Translations under genes and position numbers: made by a program
The notes under the pieces: model-generated
What the model saw: the letters and a program-made list of their open reading frames with translations, nothing else
What the model was told of the DNA's origin: nothing
Databases searched by the model: none
Shown here: positions 26,358-35,962 of the stretch, piece after piece
Numbering within the stretch: position 1 is the first letter of the stretch
Layout: each line of letters starts with the position of its first letter
Assembly (NCBI RefSeq): GCF_030815975.1
Contig: NZ_JAUSXL010000002.1
Location: 2,108,001-2,172,000, forward strand
From: Variovorax paradoxus
Lineage (GTDB): Bacteria > Pseudomonadota > Gammaproteobacteria > Burkholderiales > Burkholderiaceae_C
Direction: 5' to 3'
Length of the DNA: 64,000 nucleotides

Positions 26358-29300
26358 TGCTGCGCGCGATTTTCCGTTTTCTCGTGAGCCGCGACCTGTG
26401 GGTCTTTCTCGGGCTGCTGGCCGTTGCGTTCCTGATCTGGATCATCGGCCCCGTCATCGCGGTGGGCCGCTACCGGCCGTTCGAAAGCGAGTTCGTGCGC
26501 ATCGTGGTGATCGCGCTGATGTTCGCGATCTGGATCGCGCGCGTGCTCTACCGCAAATGGCGCGAGCGCCGCCTCAACGCGCAGCTGCTCAACCAGCTGC
26601 GCACGCCCTCACCCAAGGAGAAGGCCGCCAAGCCGGAAGACGCGCCCGAGATCAAGGAGCTGCAAAGCGGCTTCACCGACGCCACGTCCATCCTGAAGAA
26701 CATGCGCTTCGGCGCGGGTGCCGACGGCAAGGCCGCGGGGCGCTTCGCGGTGTTCGACCGCCAGTACCTGTACCAGCTGCCCTGGTACATCTTCATCGGC
26801 GCGCCGGGCTCGGGCAAGACCACGGCGCTGGTCAACTCCGACCTCGACTTTCCGCTGGCCGACCAGCTCGGCAAGGCCGCGGTGCGCGGCATCGGCGGCA
26901 CGCGCAACTGCGACTGGTGGTTCACCAACGAGGCGGTGCTGATCGACACCGCCGGGCGTTACACCACGCACGAGAGCAACCGCGAAACCGACGAGGGCGA
27001 GTGGAAGGGCTTCCTCGACCTGCTCAAGAAGTTCAGGCCGCGCCAGCCGATCAACGGCGCCATCCTCACCATCAGCATTGCCGACCTGCCGCTGGCCGAC
27101 GATGCGCAGCGCGCGCGCCACGCCATGGCGTTGCGCAAGCGCCTGCTCGAACTGCGCAACGGCCTGGGCATCGATTTTCCGGTGTACGTGCTGGTCACCA
27201 AGACCGACCTCTTGGCCGGCTTCAACGAGTATTTCGGCTCGCTCGGCCGGGCCGAGCGAGCGCAGGTGTGGGGCTTCACCTTTCCGATCGACGCCAACCC
27301 GGCAGACCCCGCCAAGGCCGACCTGCGCGAGCGCTTCCACCAGGAATACAAGCTGCTGCACCAGCGCCTGGACGAGCGCCTGCCGGAGCTGCTCGCGGCC
27401 GAGCCCGACCAGCTGCGCCGCGCGCAGGCCTACCTGCTGCCGCAGCAGTTCGCGAGCTTCGAGGACATCCTCGGCACCTTCCTGGCCGACGTGTTCAACC
27501 CGTCGAAGTTCGAAGTCGCGCCGATGCTGCGCGGCGTGTACTTCACCAGCGGCACGCAGGAGGGCACGGCCTTCGACCGCGTGATGGGCGCGATCAAGCG
27601 CTACCTGCAGGTCAACGCGCCGCCCGCGCCACCGCCGGGTCCGGGCAAGAGCTACTTCCTGAAGGAGCTGCTGCAGCAGGTGATCTTCCGCGACGCGGGC
27701 GTGGCCGGCACCAACCTGCGCTGGTACCGGCGCAAGCGCGCCATCGACCTGGCGGGCTACGGCCTCATCGGCGTGCTGCTGGTGGTGCTGCTGGGCGCGT
27801 GCGTCAACAGCTGGCGCAACAACCGCGACTACGTGGCCGAGGTCGACAACAACGCCAAGGCCTTCAACAAGGCCGCGGCGCGCGGCGAGCTGCCGACGGT
27901 GGTCGATTCCAACAGCGACATCGCCACTTCGCTGCCGGTGCTCGACCGCCTGCGCGACCTGCCCAAGTCAGGCCAGTTCGACATCGGCGACCCGCCCGTG
28001 GGCTACCGCTTCGGGCTCTACCAGGGCGAGAAGCTGCAGGCCGCGACCGACGGCGTCTACCAGCGGGCCCTCGAAAGCGTGCTGCTGCCGCAGGCCGCGC
28101 AGCGCGTGGAGCAGGCGCTGCGCGAGGCCGCCAAGATCGACGCCGAATACAGCTACGAGGCGCTCAAGGCCTACCTCATGCTGTACGACGCGGAGCGCTA
28201 CGACGCCGACTTTCTCCAGGCCTGGCTGCTCACCGACGTGGACCGCAAGATCGGCGCCGGCCTCACGCGCGAGCAGCGCACCAACCTCGAGTCGCACCTG
28301 CACGCGCTGTTTGCGGAACGCGTGGTGACCTCGCCCTTCGCCAAGGACGACCGGCTCATCACCGAAACGCGCAACCGCCTGGCCGGCGTGCCGCTGGCGC
28401 AGCGCTCCTACGCACGGCTGCGGCGCATCCTGCTGCAGACCAGCCCGCCCAACGCCTTCAGCATTGCGGAGGCGGCGGGGGCCGAGTCCGCGCTGGTGAT
28501 CAAGCGCGCGAGCGGCAAGCCGCTCACCGACGGCATCCCCACGCTGTTCACCTACCGCGGCTACTGGGACATCTTCGACAAGCGCATGGCCGAGACCACG
28601 CTCGCGCTCGAACAGGAAGACCGCTGGGTGCTGCAGATCCGCGCGCCGGGCATGACCGACATCACCTCGCGCGAGCTGCTGCTGCGCGAAGTGCGCCGGC
28701 TCTATCTCACCGACTACATCCGCGTCTGGGACGAGTACCTGCTCGACGTCCGGCTGGCCGACAGCCGCTCGCTGCTGCAGAGCATCCAGATGACGCGCGT
28801 GCTCTCGACCAGCGAGTCGCCGATGTCGCGCCTCATCCGCGGCGCGGCGCGCGAGACCGACCTGCTGCGCAACCACGACGAGGCCACGCGCAGCCTGCTC
28901 GACCAGGCGCAGAACCGCGTGGCCAGCACGCGCGAGCGCATCGAGCAGCTCATCGGCCAGCCCGACGGCAGCCAGCGCCGCAACACCCAGCCGGACCGCC
29001 CCGAATCGCTGGTGGACAACCACTTCGCGCCGCTGCGCCGCATGGTCACCGCGCCCAAGGCCGGCGGCCAGGCGCCGATCGACGCGACCGCCGCGCTCAT
29101 CAACGAGCTCTACACCTTCCTCACCGCCACCGACACCGCATTGCGCAGCGGCAACATTCCGCCGCCCGGCGACGCGGTCACCAAGGTGCAGGCCGAGGCG
29201 GGCCGCCTGCCGGTGCCGTTCCAGGGCATGCTGAACGATCTCTCGGCCACCGCGTCGTCCAAGGCGGCGGCCGTGACGCGGCAGAACATCGGGCAAAACG

Positions 29301-29992
29301 CGGCCGCCACCATCGGCCAGTTCTGCAGCCAGGCCATTGCGGGGCGCTATCCGTTCTCGCGCGGCTCGAACCGCGACGTGGCCGCCGGCGACTTCGCGCA
29401 GCTGTTCGCGCCGGGCGGCATGATGGACGACTTCTTCCAGAAGAACCTGGCCTCGCAGGTCGACACCTCCGTCAACCCGTGGGCCTTCAAGAAGGGCGTG
29501 GACGGCAGCTCGCCGGGCCGCTCGGCGTACCTCGATTCGTTCCAGAAGGCGCAGGCGATCCGAGACGTGTTCTTCTCGGGCATGGCGGGCGGGCGCACGC
29601 CCTCGTTCACCATCGACATCCGGCCCGAGGACATGGACGCCGCCATCAGCCAGTTCACGCTCGACATCGATGGCCAGACGGTGCGCTACGCGCACGGGCC
29701 GCAGGCGCCCAGCACCGTCAAGTGGCCGGGCCCGCGCAACAGCAACCAGGTGCGGCTGCAGGTGACGACCGCCAGCGGCACGCCGGCCGGCGGCATCGTC
29801 ACTGAAGGGCCGTGGGCGCTGCACCGGCTGTTCGACAAGGCCTCGATCTCGTCGGGCAGCGCGCCCGAATCGTTCAACGCAACCTTCGACCTGCAGGGCA
29901 AGAAGGTGGTGCTGGCGGTGACGGCCAACAGCGTCTACAACCCGCTGCGCCTGAACCAGATGAACGGCTTTTCATGCCCGGGGAAATCCTGA
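26357..29992 (+). CDS. tssM: T6SS inner-membrane core protein TssM (IcmF)
   Basis: The 1211-residue protein has two N-terminal transmembrane helices (about residues 14-35 and 45-63) and a cytoplasmic NTPase-like domain with an intact Walker A GAPGSGKT at 148-155. A third transmembrane helix lies near residues 470-490 (GYGLIGVLLVVLLGACVNSW). A large periplasmic region with IcmF-related and C-terminal beta domains follows. TssM spans the envelope and connects TssJ to TssL. The length is normal. The retained P-loop suggests nucleotide binding; some homologues lack it. Confidence 0.96.
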   Translation: MLRAIFRFLVSRDLWVFLGLLAVAFLIWIIGPVIAVGRYRPFESEFVRIVVIALMFAIWIARVLYRKWRERRLNAQLLNQLRTPSPKEKAAKPEDAPEIKELQSGFTDATSILKNMRFGAGADGKAAGRFAVFDRQYLYQLPWYIFIGAPGSGKTTALVNSDLDFPLADQLGKAAVRGIGGTRNCDWWFTNEAVLIDTAGRYTTHESNRETDEGEWKGFLDLLKKFRPRQPINGAILTISIADLPLADDAQRARHAMALRKRLLELRNGLGIDFPVYVLVTKTDLLAGFNEYFGSLGRAERAQVWGFTFPIDANPADPAKADLRERFHQEYKLLHQRLDERLPELLAAEPDQLRRAQAYLLPQQFASFEDILGTFLADVFNPSKFEVAPMLRGVYFTSGTQEGTAFDRVMGAIKRYLQVNAPPAPPPGPGKSYFLKELLQQVIFRDAGVAGTNLRWYRRKRAIDLAGYGLIGVLLVVLLGACVNSWRNNRDYVAEVDNNAKAFNKAAARGELPTVVDSNSDIATSLPVLDRLRDLPKSGQFDIGDPPVGYRFGLYQGEKLQAATDGVYQRALESVLLPQAAQRVEQALREAAKIDAEYSYEALKAYLMLYDAERYDADFLQAWLLTDVDRKIGAGLTREQRTNLESHLHALFAERVVTSPFAKDDRLITETRNRLAGVPLAQRSYARLRRILLQTSPPNAFSIAEAAGAESALVIKRASGKPLTDGIPTLFTYRGYWDIFDKRMAETTLALEQEDRWVLQIRAPGMTDITSRELLLREVRRLYLTDYIRVWDEYLLDVRLADSRSLLQSIQMTRVLSTSESPMSRLIRGAARETDLLRNHDEATRSLLDQAQNRVASTRERIEQLIGQPDGSQRRNTQPDRPESLVDNHFAPLRRMVTAPKAGGQAPIDATAALINELYTFLTATDTALRSGNIPPPGDAVTKVQAEAGRLPVPFQGMLNDLSATASSKAAAVTRQNIGQNAAATIGQFCSQAIAGRYPFSRGSNRDVAAGDFAQLFAPGGMMDDFFQKNLASQVDTSVNPWAFKKGVDGSSPGRSAYLDSFQKAQAIRDVFFSGMAGGRTPSFTIDIRPEDMDAAISQFTLDIDGQTVRYAHGPQAPSTVKWPGPRNSNQVRLQVTTASGTPAGGIVTEGPWALHRLFDKASISSGSAPESFNATFDLQGKKVVLAVTANSVYNPLRLNQMNGFSCPGKS

Positions 29993-29993
29993 G

Positions 29994-30722
29994 ATGAACA
30001 GCGGCATTCCTTCACCACGGGTGTGGGTGCCCGACGACGAGCAGATCGGCTGGTACGGCAAGCTGCCCGCGGCTGGCGACTTTCTCTACCGCCGCGTGCC
30101 GCGCGAACTGCAGGCCTGGTGGGACCGCTGGATGCAGAACGGCCTGGGCACCTTCAAGCGCTGGCCCGACGCCATGACGCGGCACTACGTGGTGGCGCCG
30201 GTCTGGAACTTTGCGATTCCGGCCACGCAGGGCGTGGACGCGGTGCAGTTCGGCTGCCTGGCGCCCAGCTGCGACCGCGTGGGGCGCTACTACCCCGTGT
30301 GCGTGACCTTGCAGGTGGCTGCATCGAGCTACCGGCCCTCCATGCTCGAAGGCTCCGCCGCGTGGTACTGGCAATGCGGCACCGCGCTGCTGCAGGCGAT
30401 CCGCCACAGCGTGGCGCCCGACCAGTTCGACCGCCAGGTGCTGGCCGCGGCCCACGGCGGTTTCCAGACCGCGAGCGGCGGCTCGGACGACATCCTGTCG
30501 ATCCTCGGCCCCGCGGCCGGGGGCGCCGGTGCAACAGGTGCTGCCCAGCAGCGCCTCGGCTGGCCCGAGCTTCCGCTGTGCTTCGACGCCTTCGGAAGCA
30601 CCAGCTACTGGTGGACCAACCAGGCGGACGGCTCGCCGCTGCGCACCGCCGCCCACGGCGGAGGCCTCAACACGCCGTTGTTTTCCAAGTTGTTTTCACA
30701 GGGGCATGTGCCATGGGCATGA
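29994..30722 (+). CDS. tagF: T6SS post-translational regulator TagF
   Basis: The 242-residue protein has the TagF/ImpM motif GWYGKLPAAGDFLYRRVPRE near residues 19-38 and the family segments WWDRWMQNGL and CDRVGRYYPVCVTL. TagF represses the secretion system post-translationally, reported to act through the FHA protein. The gene begins one base after the tssM stop (TGAGATG) and precedes the kinase by 31 bp. tagF, ppkA, pppA and tagH together form the full control set. Confidence 0.92.
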   Translation: MNSGIPSPRVWVPDDEQIGWYGKLPAAGDFLYRRVPRELQAWWDRWMQNGLGTFKRWPDAMTRHYVVAPVWNFAIPATQGVDAVQFGCLAPSCDRVGRYYPVCVTLQVAASSYRPSMLEGSAAWYWQCGTALLQAIRHSVAPDQFDRQVLAAAHGGFQTASGGSDDILSILGPAAGGAGATGAAQQRLGWPELPLCFDAFGSTSYWWTNQADGSPLRTAAHGGGLNTPLFSKLFSQGHVPWA

Positions 30723-30753
30723 ACGACCAGACCCCCGCCGCGGGAGGAGATGC

Positions 30754-32916
30754 ATGACGACCAACGCCAGCAGCAACAACAACAGCACCAGCATGCAGGC
30801 CGATCCGCAGGAGCGTCCCCATCCGCTGGACGCGGGCCACCGGCTGGACGAATTCGAGCTGCTCGAGGTCATCGGCGAAGGCGGCTTCGGCATCGTCTAC
30901 CGGGCCTACGACCACTCGCTGCAGCGCGAGGTGGCCGTCAAGGAATACATGCCGTCGATGCTTGCGCGCCGCGTGGGCGACGACAGCGTGCACGTGCGCT
31001 CCGACCGGCTCACGGCCACCTTCCAGGCGGGCCTGCGCAGCTTCATCAACGAGGCGCGCACGCTCGCGCAGTTCAGCCATCCGGCGCTGGTGCGGGTGCA
31101 CCGCTTCTGGGAGGCCAACTCCACCGCCTACATGGCGATCCAGCTCTACCGCGGCCGCACGCTGCGCCGCCTGGCCGAGGAAGATCCGAAGAAGATCTCC
31201 GAAGCCTGGCTGCTGAGCATGCTCGGCCCGCTGCTCGGCGCGCTCGAAACCCTGCACCGCAGCCAGTGCTTCCACCGCGACATCGCGCCCGACAACATCT
31301 TCATCCAGCAGGACGACCTGCCCGTGCTGCTCGACTTTGGCGCGGCGCGCAAGTCGATTGCCGACCTCGTCGATGAAGTAGCGGTGATGGTGAAGTCCGG
31401 CTATTCGCCCATCGAGCAATACGCCGACGACAACACGCTGCTGCAGGGCGCGTGGACCGACCTCTACGCGCTGGGCGCCGTGCTGTACCGCGCCGTCACC
31501 GGGCACCCGCCGCCCTCGGCCGTGGTGCGCAGCGTGCAGGACGCCTACGTGCCGCTGTCGTCATTGGGCCGCAGCGACCTGAGCCCGGCCTTCTGCGCGG
31601 CCGTCGACCACACGCTGGCGGTGCACAGCAAGGACCGCACGCAGACCGTGGCCGCGTTCGCCGCCGAACTGGGCCTTGCCAAGCTCGGCGACACCTACGT
31701 GAGCGGGCTGGCGGCGCCGACGGCCATCATTACGCCGCCTCCTTCGAAGGCCGCGCCGGCGGTGGCGCCGGTGCCGCAGCAAGCGCCGGCTGCGTCGGCG
31801 CCCACGACGCCGGCAACACCGACAACACCGGCGCCCGCGCCGAGTGCGGTGTCGCAGGCCGCTGCGTCGGCCGGCGCCGTACGGGCCGAAGCCGCCTCTC
31901 CCGAACCGGCCAGGCCCAAGCCCCAGCCCGGTCCGCGAACCGAACCGGCTCCGCCATCCTCGCCCAAGCCCGCCGCGCCGCGCGAAGCAGCGGCAGCGCC
32001 GGCACGCACGCCATCGGCCGCCGGCAAGCAGCCGCCGCCCACCAAGAAAGCGTCATCCCGGCCGCCGTGGGGCCTGGTCGGCGTGCTGATGATTGCGCTG
32101 GTGGCCGTGGGCAGCTGGATCGGCCTTCACCTGACTTCGGGCCGGCAGGAAACCTCGACCGCCATGGCGCCGGTGCCCCCGCCGTCGGGGCCGATGTCCG
32201 CCGCTGCGCCGCCGGCCGCCATGCCGCCGGGCGAAAGCGCCCCCGGCGGCTCATCGGCGCCTGCGGGCGACAACGTGGCGGCAGCGCCCGGTACGCCGCC
32301 TCCCGCCGCGGCCGCCAGCGCGCCGACCGGCCCGTTGACGCCGCTGAACAACATGCCGGTCGGCGCAGCGCCGGCGCCAGCACCGGCAACACCGGACCCC
32401 GCAGCCACGCCGCCGGGCTCGACGCCCACGCCCATGACACCTCCGGAGCCCGCCCAGGCCACCGCCGAAGCCGAGGACTGGAACCTGGCGCAGGCCGAGA
32501 ACACGCGCGAAGGCTACGAGGCCTACCTGCGCCGCTATCGCCGCGGCCCGCATACGCGCGACGCCCGCAACGCCATTGCAGAGCTGAACCGGCTCTCGCC
32601 GCCGACGGCGCCCGCGGCACCCGGCACGGCACCAACGAACACCGTACCCACCGTGGTCGCAGGCGGCACCACGCCGCCGCCCGCGCCCCCGGCCGCACCG
32701 CCCGGCACGGGGCGCGTGGTGCTCAACATCCGGCCGTGGGGCCAGGTCTTCGTCGACGGCGCCGAGCGCGGCGTGAGCCCGCCGCTCAAGTCGCTGTCGC
32801 TGCGCCCGGGCATCTACAACATCGAAGTGCGCAATGGCGACCTCGATGTCTATCGCCAGCGCGTGACGGTCCAGGACAGCAAGTCTGCGCCTGTGGTGAG
32901 CCACGAGTTCAAGTAG
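30754..32916 (+). CDS. ppkA: Ser/Thr protein kinase PpkA with PEGA domain
   Basis: The 720-residue protein has an N-terminal eukaryotic-type kinase domain with glycine loop GEGGFGIVY (41-49), catalytic Lys63 in VAVKEYMP, HRD at 174-176 and DFG at 194-196. A long Ala/Pro-rich linker follows. A single transmembrane helix lies near 440-460 (GLVGVLMIALVAVGSWIGL), and the C-terminus is a periplasmic PEGA domain (about 650-718: WGQVFVDGAERGVSPPLKSL). PpkA phosphorylates Fha to switch the T6SS on, with the outer part probably sensing an envelope signal. The ATG at 30754 has GGGAGGAG upstream. It converges on comM. Confidence 0.94.
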   Translation: MTTNASSNNNSTSMQADPQERPHPLDAGHRLDEFELLEVIGEGGFGIVYRAYDHSLQREVAVKEYMPSMLARRVGDDSVHVRSDRLTATFQAGLRSFINEARTLAQFSHPALVRVHRFWEANSTAYMAIQLYRGRTLRRLAEEDPKKISEAWLLSMLGPLLGALETLHRSQCFHRDIAPDNIFIQQDDLPVLLDFGAARKSIADLVDEVAVMVKSGYSPIEQYADDNTLLQGAWTDLYALGAVLYRAVTGHPPPSAVVRSVQDAYVPLSSLGRSDLSPAFCAAVDHTLAVHSKDRTQTVAAFAAELGLAKLGDTYVSGLAAPTAIITPPPSKAAPAVAPVPQQAPAASAPTTPATPTTPAPAPSAVSQAAASAGAVRAEAASPEPARPKPQPGPRTEPAPPSSPKPAAPREAAAAPARTPSAAGKQPPPTKKASSRPPWGLVGVLMIALVAVGSWIGLHLTSGRQETSTAMAPVPPPSGPMSAAAPPAAMPPGESAPGGSSAPAGDNVAAAPGTPPPAAAASAPTGPLTPLNNMPVGAAPAPAPATPDPAATPPGSTPTPMTPPEPAQATAEAEDWNLAQAENTREGYEAYLRRYRRGPHTRDARNAIAELNRLSPPTAPAAPGTAPTNTVPTVVAGGTTPPPAPPAAPPGTGRVVLNIRPWGQVFVDGAERGVSPPLKSLSLRPGIYNIEVRNGDLDVYRQRVTVQDSKSAPVVSHEFK

Positions 32917-34492
32917 GCGCTCGTCGGCATCTGGCGGTGGCGCTCAGTTCCGCAGCGCCCTGCGGTACTGCACCGCCTCCGCCACATGCCACCACCCCCA
33001 CCGATTCGGCGCCCGCCAGGTCGGCCACGGTGCGCGCCACCTTGAGCGCACGGTGCGTGCTGCGCGCCGACCAGCCGAGCTTGGCGGCGGCGTTGTAGAC
33101 GAACTTGCGTGCCGCATCGTCGAGCGCGGCATGCTTGTCGATGGCGCCGGCCTGCAGCGCCTGGTTGGGGCTGCCCTGGCGCTGCAAGGCGAACTCGCGC
33201 GCGGCCACCACGCGGCTGCGGATGCTGGCGGTCGATTCGCCGGCGGGCGCATCGATGAGCTGCTCTGCCGATACCGCGGGCACCTCGATGTGCAGGTCGA
33301 TGCGGTCCAGCAGCGGGCCGCTGAGCTTGCCCTGGTAGCGCGAGATCTGGTCCGGCGTGCAGCGGCAGGCCTTCAGCGCCGAGCCCAGGTAGCCGCAAGG
33401 GCAGGGGTTCATGGCCGCGACCAGCTGGAAGCGGGCCGGAAACTCGGCGCGCCGGGCGGCGCGCGCGATGGTGATGGTGCCCGTCTCCAGCGGCTCGCGC
33501 AGCGCCTCGAGCGCGGAGCGCGCGAACTCCGGAAACTCGTCCAGAAAGAGCACGCCGTGGTGCGCCTGCGAGATCTCGCCCGGCCGCGGGGGCGAGCCGC
33601 CGCCCACCAGCGCCACGGCGCTCGACGTGTGGTGGGGCGCCGAGGTCGGCCTGTTCATCCAGCGCGCGGTCGAGAAGCTGCCGGCCAGGCTGGCCACGGC
33701 CGCGCTCTCCAGCGCCTCGTCGACGCTCATGGGCGGCAGCAGGCCGGCAAAGCGCTGCGCCAGCATCGACTTGCCCGAGCCGGGCTCGCCGACCATCAGC
33801 AGGCTGTGCCCGCCCGCGGCGGCGATCTCGAGGGCGCGCTTGGCGCCCGCATGCCCCTTGACGTCGGCCAGGTCGGCATAGAGCGGCCCGGGCGCCGCGG
33901 CCGCGGCCTGGACCCGGGCCCAGCCGTCGGCGGCGGGCTGCTGCTGCTCCTCACCCTGCGGCAGCGCGGCGCCCTCGGGCATGAAGCGCTGCACCACGTC
34001 CAGCAGGTGCCTGGCGCCGTAAACCTCGCTGCCGGGCACCAGCGCCGCTTCCTGGGCGCTTGCGGCGGGCAGCACCAGGCGTGTCGCGATGCCGCGTGTG
34101 TGCAGGGCCAGCGCCATGGCCAGCGCGCCGCGCACGGGGCGCAGTTCGCCTGAAAGAGAGAGCTCGCCGGCAAATTCGTGGCCCGCGAGGAGCGCAGGCT
34201 GTATCTGCCCGCTGGCCGCGAGGATGCCGAGCGCAATCGGCAGATCGAAGCGGCCCGAATCCTTGGGCAGGTCGGCCGGCGCCAGGTTGACGGTGATCCT
34301 CTTGTTGTTCGGAAACTCCAGGCCGGCGTTCTGGATGGCCGAGCGCACTCTTTCGCGCGCTTCCTTGACCTCGGTTTCCGCCAGTCCGACGAGCGTGAAG
34401 CTCGGCAGGCCGTTCGCCAGATGCACCTCGACCGTGACACTGGCCGCTTCCAGCCCAAGCAAAGCACGGCTTTGCACCAAAGACAGGCTCAT
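32909..34492 (-). CDS. comM: ComM/YifB-type AAA+ helicase with frameshifted C-terminus
   Basis: The protein has the ComM order: an N-terminal Lon-protease-like domain (ALLGLEAASVTVEVHLANGL), a Mg-chelatase-type AAA+ core with Walker A GEPGSGKS, then LDEFPEFARSALEALREPLE, and a Cys-containing NPCPCGYLG loop. ComM promotes branch migration during natural transformation. As read, the last residues are ACGGGGAVPQGAAELSATAR. The -1-register frame gives HVAEAVQYRRALRN and a stop at 32944, which is the family ending. One extra base lies in the GGTGGGGGTGGTGG run near 32989-33003 (coding strand). The ATG at 34492 is chosen over 34540 because it opens the conserved domain and follows GGAGAG. Confidence 0.9.
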   Translation of the reverse strand: MSLSLVQSRALLGLEAASVTVEVHLANGLPSFTLVGLAETEVKEARERVRSAIQNAGLEFPNNKRITVNLAPADLPKDSGRFDLPIALGILAASGQIQPALLAGHEFAGELSLSGELRPVRGALAMALALHTRGIATRLVLPAASAQEAALVPGSEVYGARHLLDVVQRFMPEGAALPQGEEQQQPAADGWARVQAAAAAPGPLYADLADVKGHAGAKRALEIAAAGGHSLLMVGEPGSGKSMLAQRFAGLLPPMSVDEALESAAVASLAGSFSTARWMNRPTSAPHHTSSAVALVGGGSPPRPGEISQAHHGVLFLDEFPEFARSALEALREPLETGTITIARAARRAEFPARFQLVAAMNPCPCGYLGSALKACRCTPDQISRYQGKLSGPLLDRIDLHIEVPAVSAEQLIDAPAGESTASIRSRVVAAREFALQRQGSPNQALQAGAIDKHAALDDAARKFVYNAAAKLGWSARSTHRALKVARTVADLAGAESVGVVACGGGGAVPQGAAELSATARCRRAPT

Positions 34493-34512
34493 TTCTCTCC
34501 CTCTCCCCATTG

Positions 34513-34552
34513 TGGTGCGCCCGTTTTTGGTCGGGCTCATGCACCGCGGTGC
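34513..34552. promoter_or_regulatory. Possible NtrC-type half-sites upstream of the porin-glnK-amtB block
   Basis: GGTGC (34513-34517), GCACC (34541-34545) and GGTGC (34548-34552) occur about 100-140 bp upstream of the -24/-12 promoter, where an enhancer would be expected. The NtrC consensus pairs GCACC with GGTGC around a longer spacer than the 2 bp seen here, so the match is partial. The assignment is inferred mainly from position and from the ammonium genes downstream. Confidence 0.3.
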
Positions 34553-34646
34553 CCCATGGGGTACCGCAACTGAACATGCTTGTAACTATTTCGCTTGGGT
34601 TGCGGGTGCGGGAGCGGCCGCCGTGCCGCAGGGCAAAACGTGCACT

Positions 34647-34664
34647 TTGGCACGCTCCCTGCTA
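34647..34664 (+). promoter_or_regulatory. Sigma-54 (-24/-12) promoter for porin-glnK-amtB
   Basis: TTGGCACGCTCCCTGCTA carries the invariant GG at 34649-34650 and GC at 34661-34662, ten bases apart, and the -24 half is a perfect TGGCAC. It lies 46 bp upstream of the porin start. Together with glnK and amtB downstream, this indicates nitrogen-limitation control by RpoN and an enhancer-binding protein such as NtrC. Confidence 0.75.
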
Positions 34665-34709
34665 TGAGACGGTGTCCCCCAACAATCCAACCAACTCCGA
34701 GGAGTCCCG

Positions 34710-35940
<1,231 letters not shown>

Positions 35941-35962
35941 TCCAGCCCGGAAAACAACAACC

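Noticed and set aside
26398..29805. 1135-codon + strand frame inside tssM in another register
   Set aside because: Arg/Ala/Gln-rich out-of-frame translation of tssM; the in-frame product carries all TssM features.
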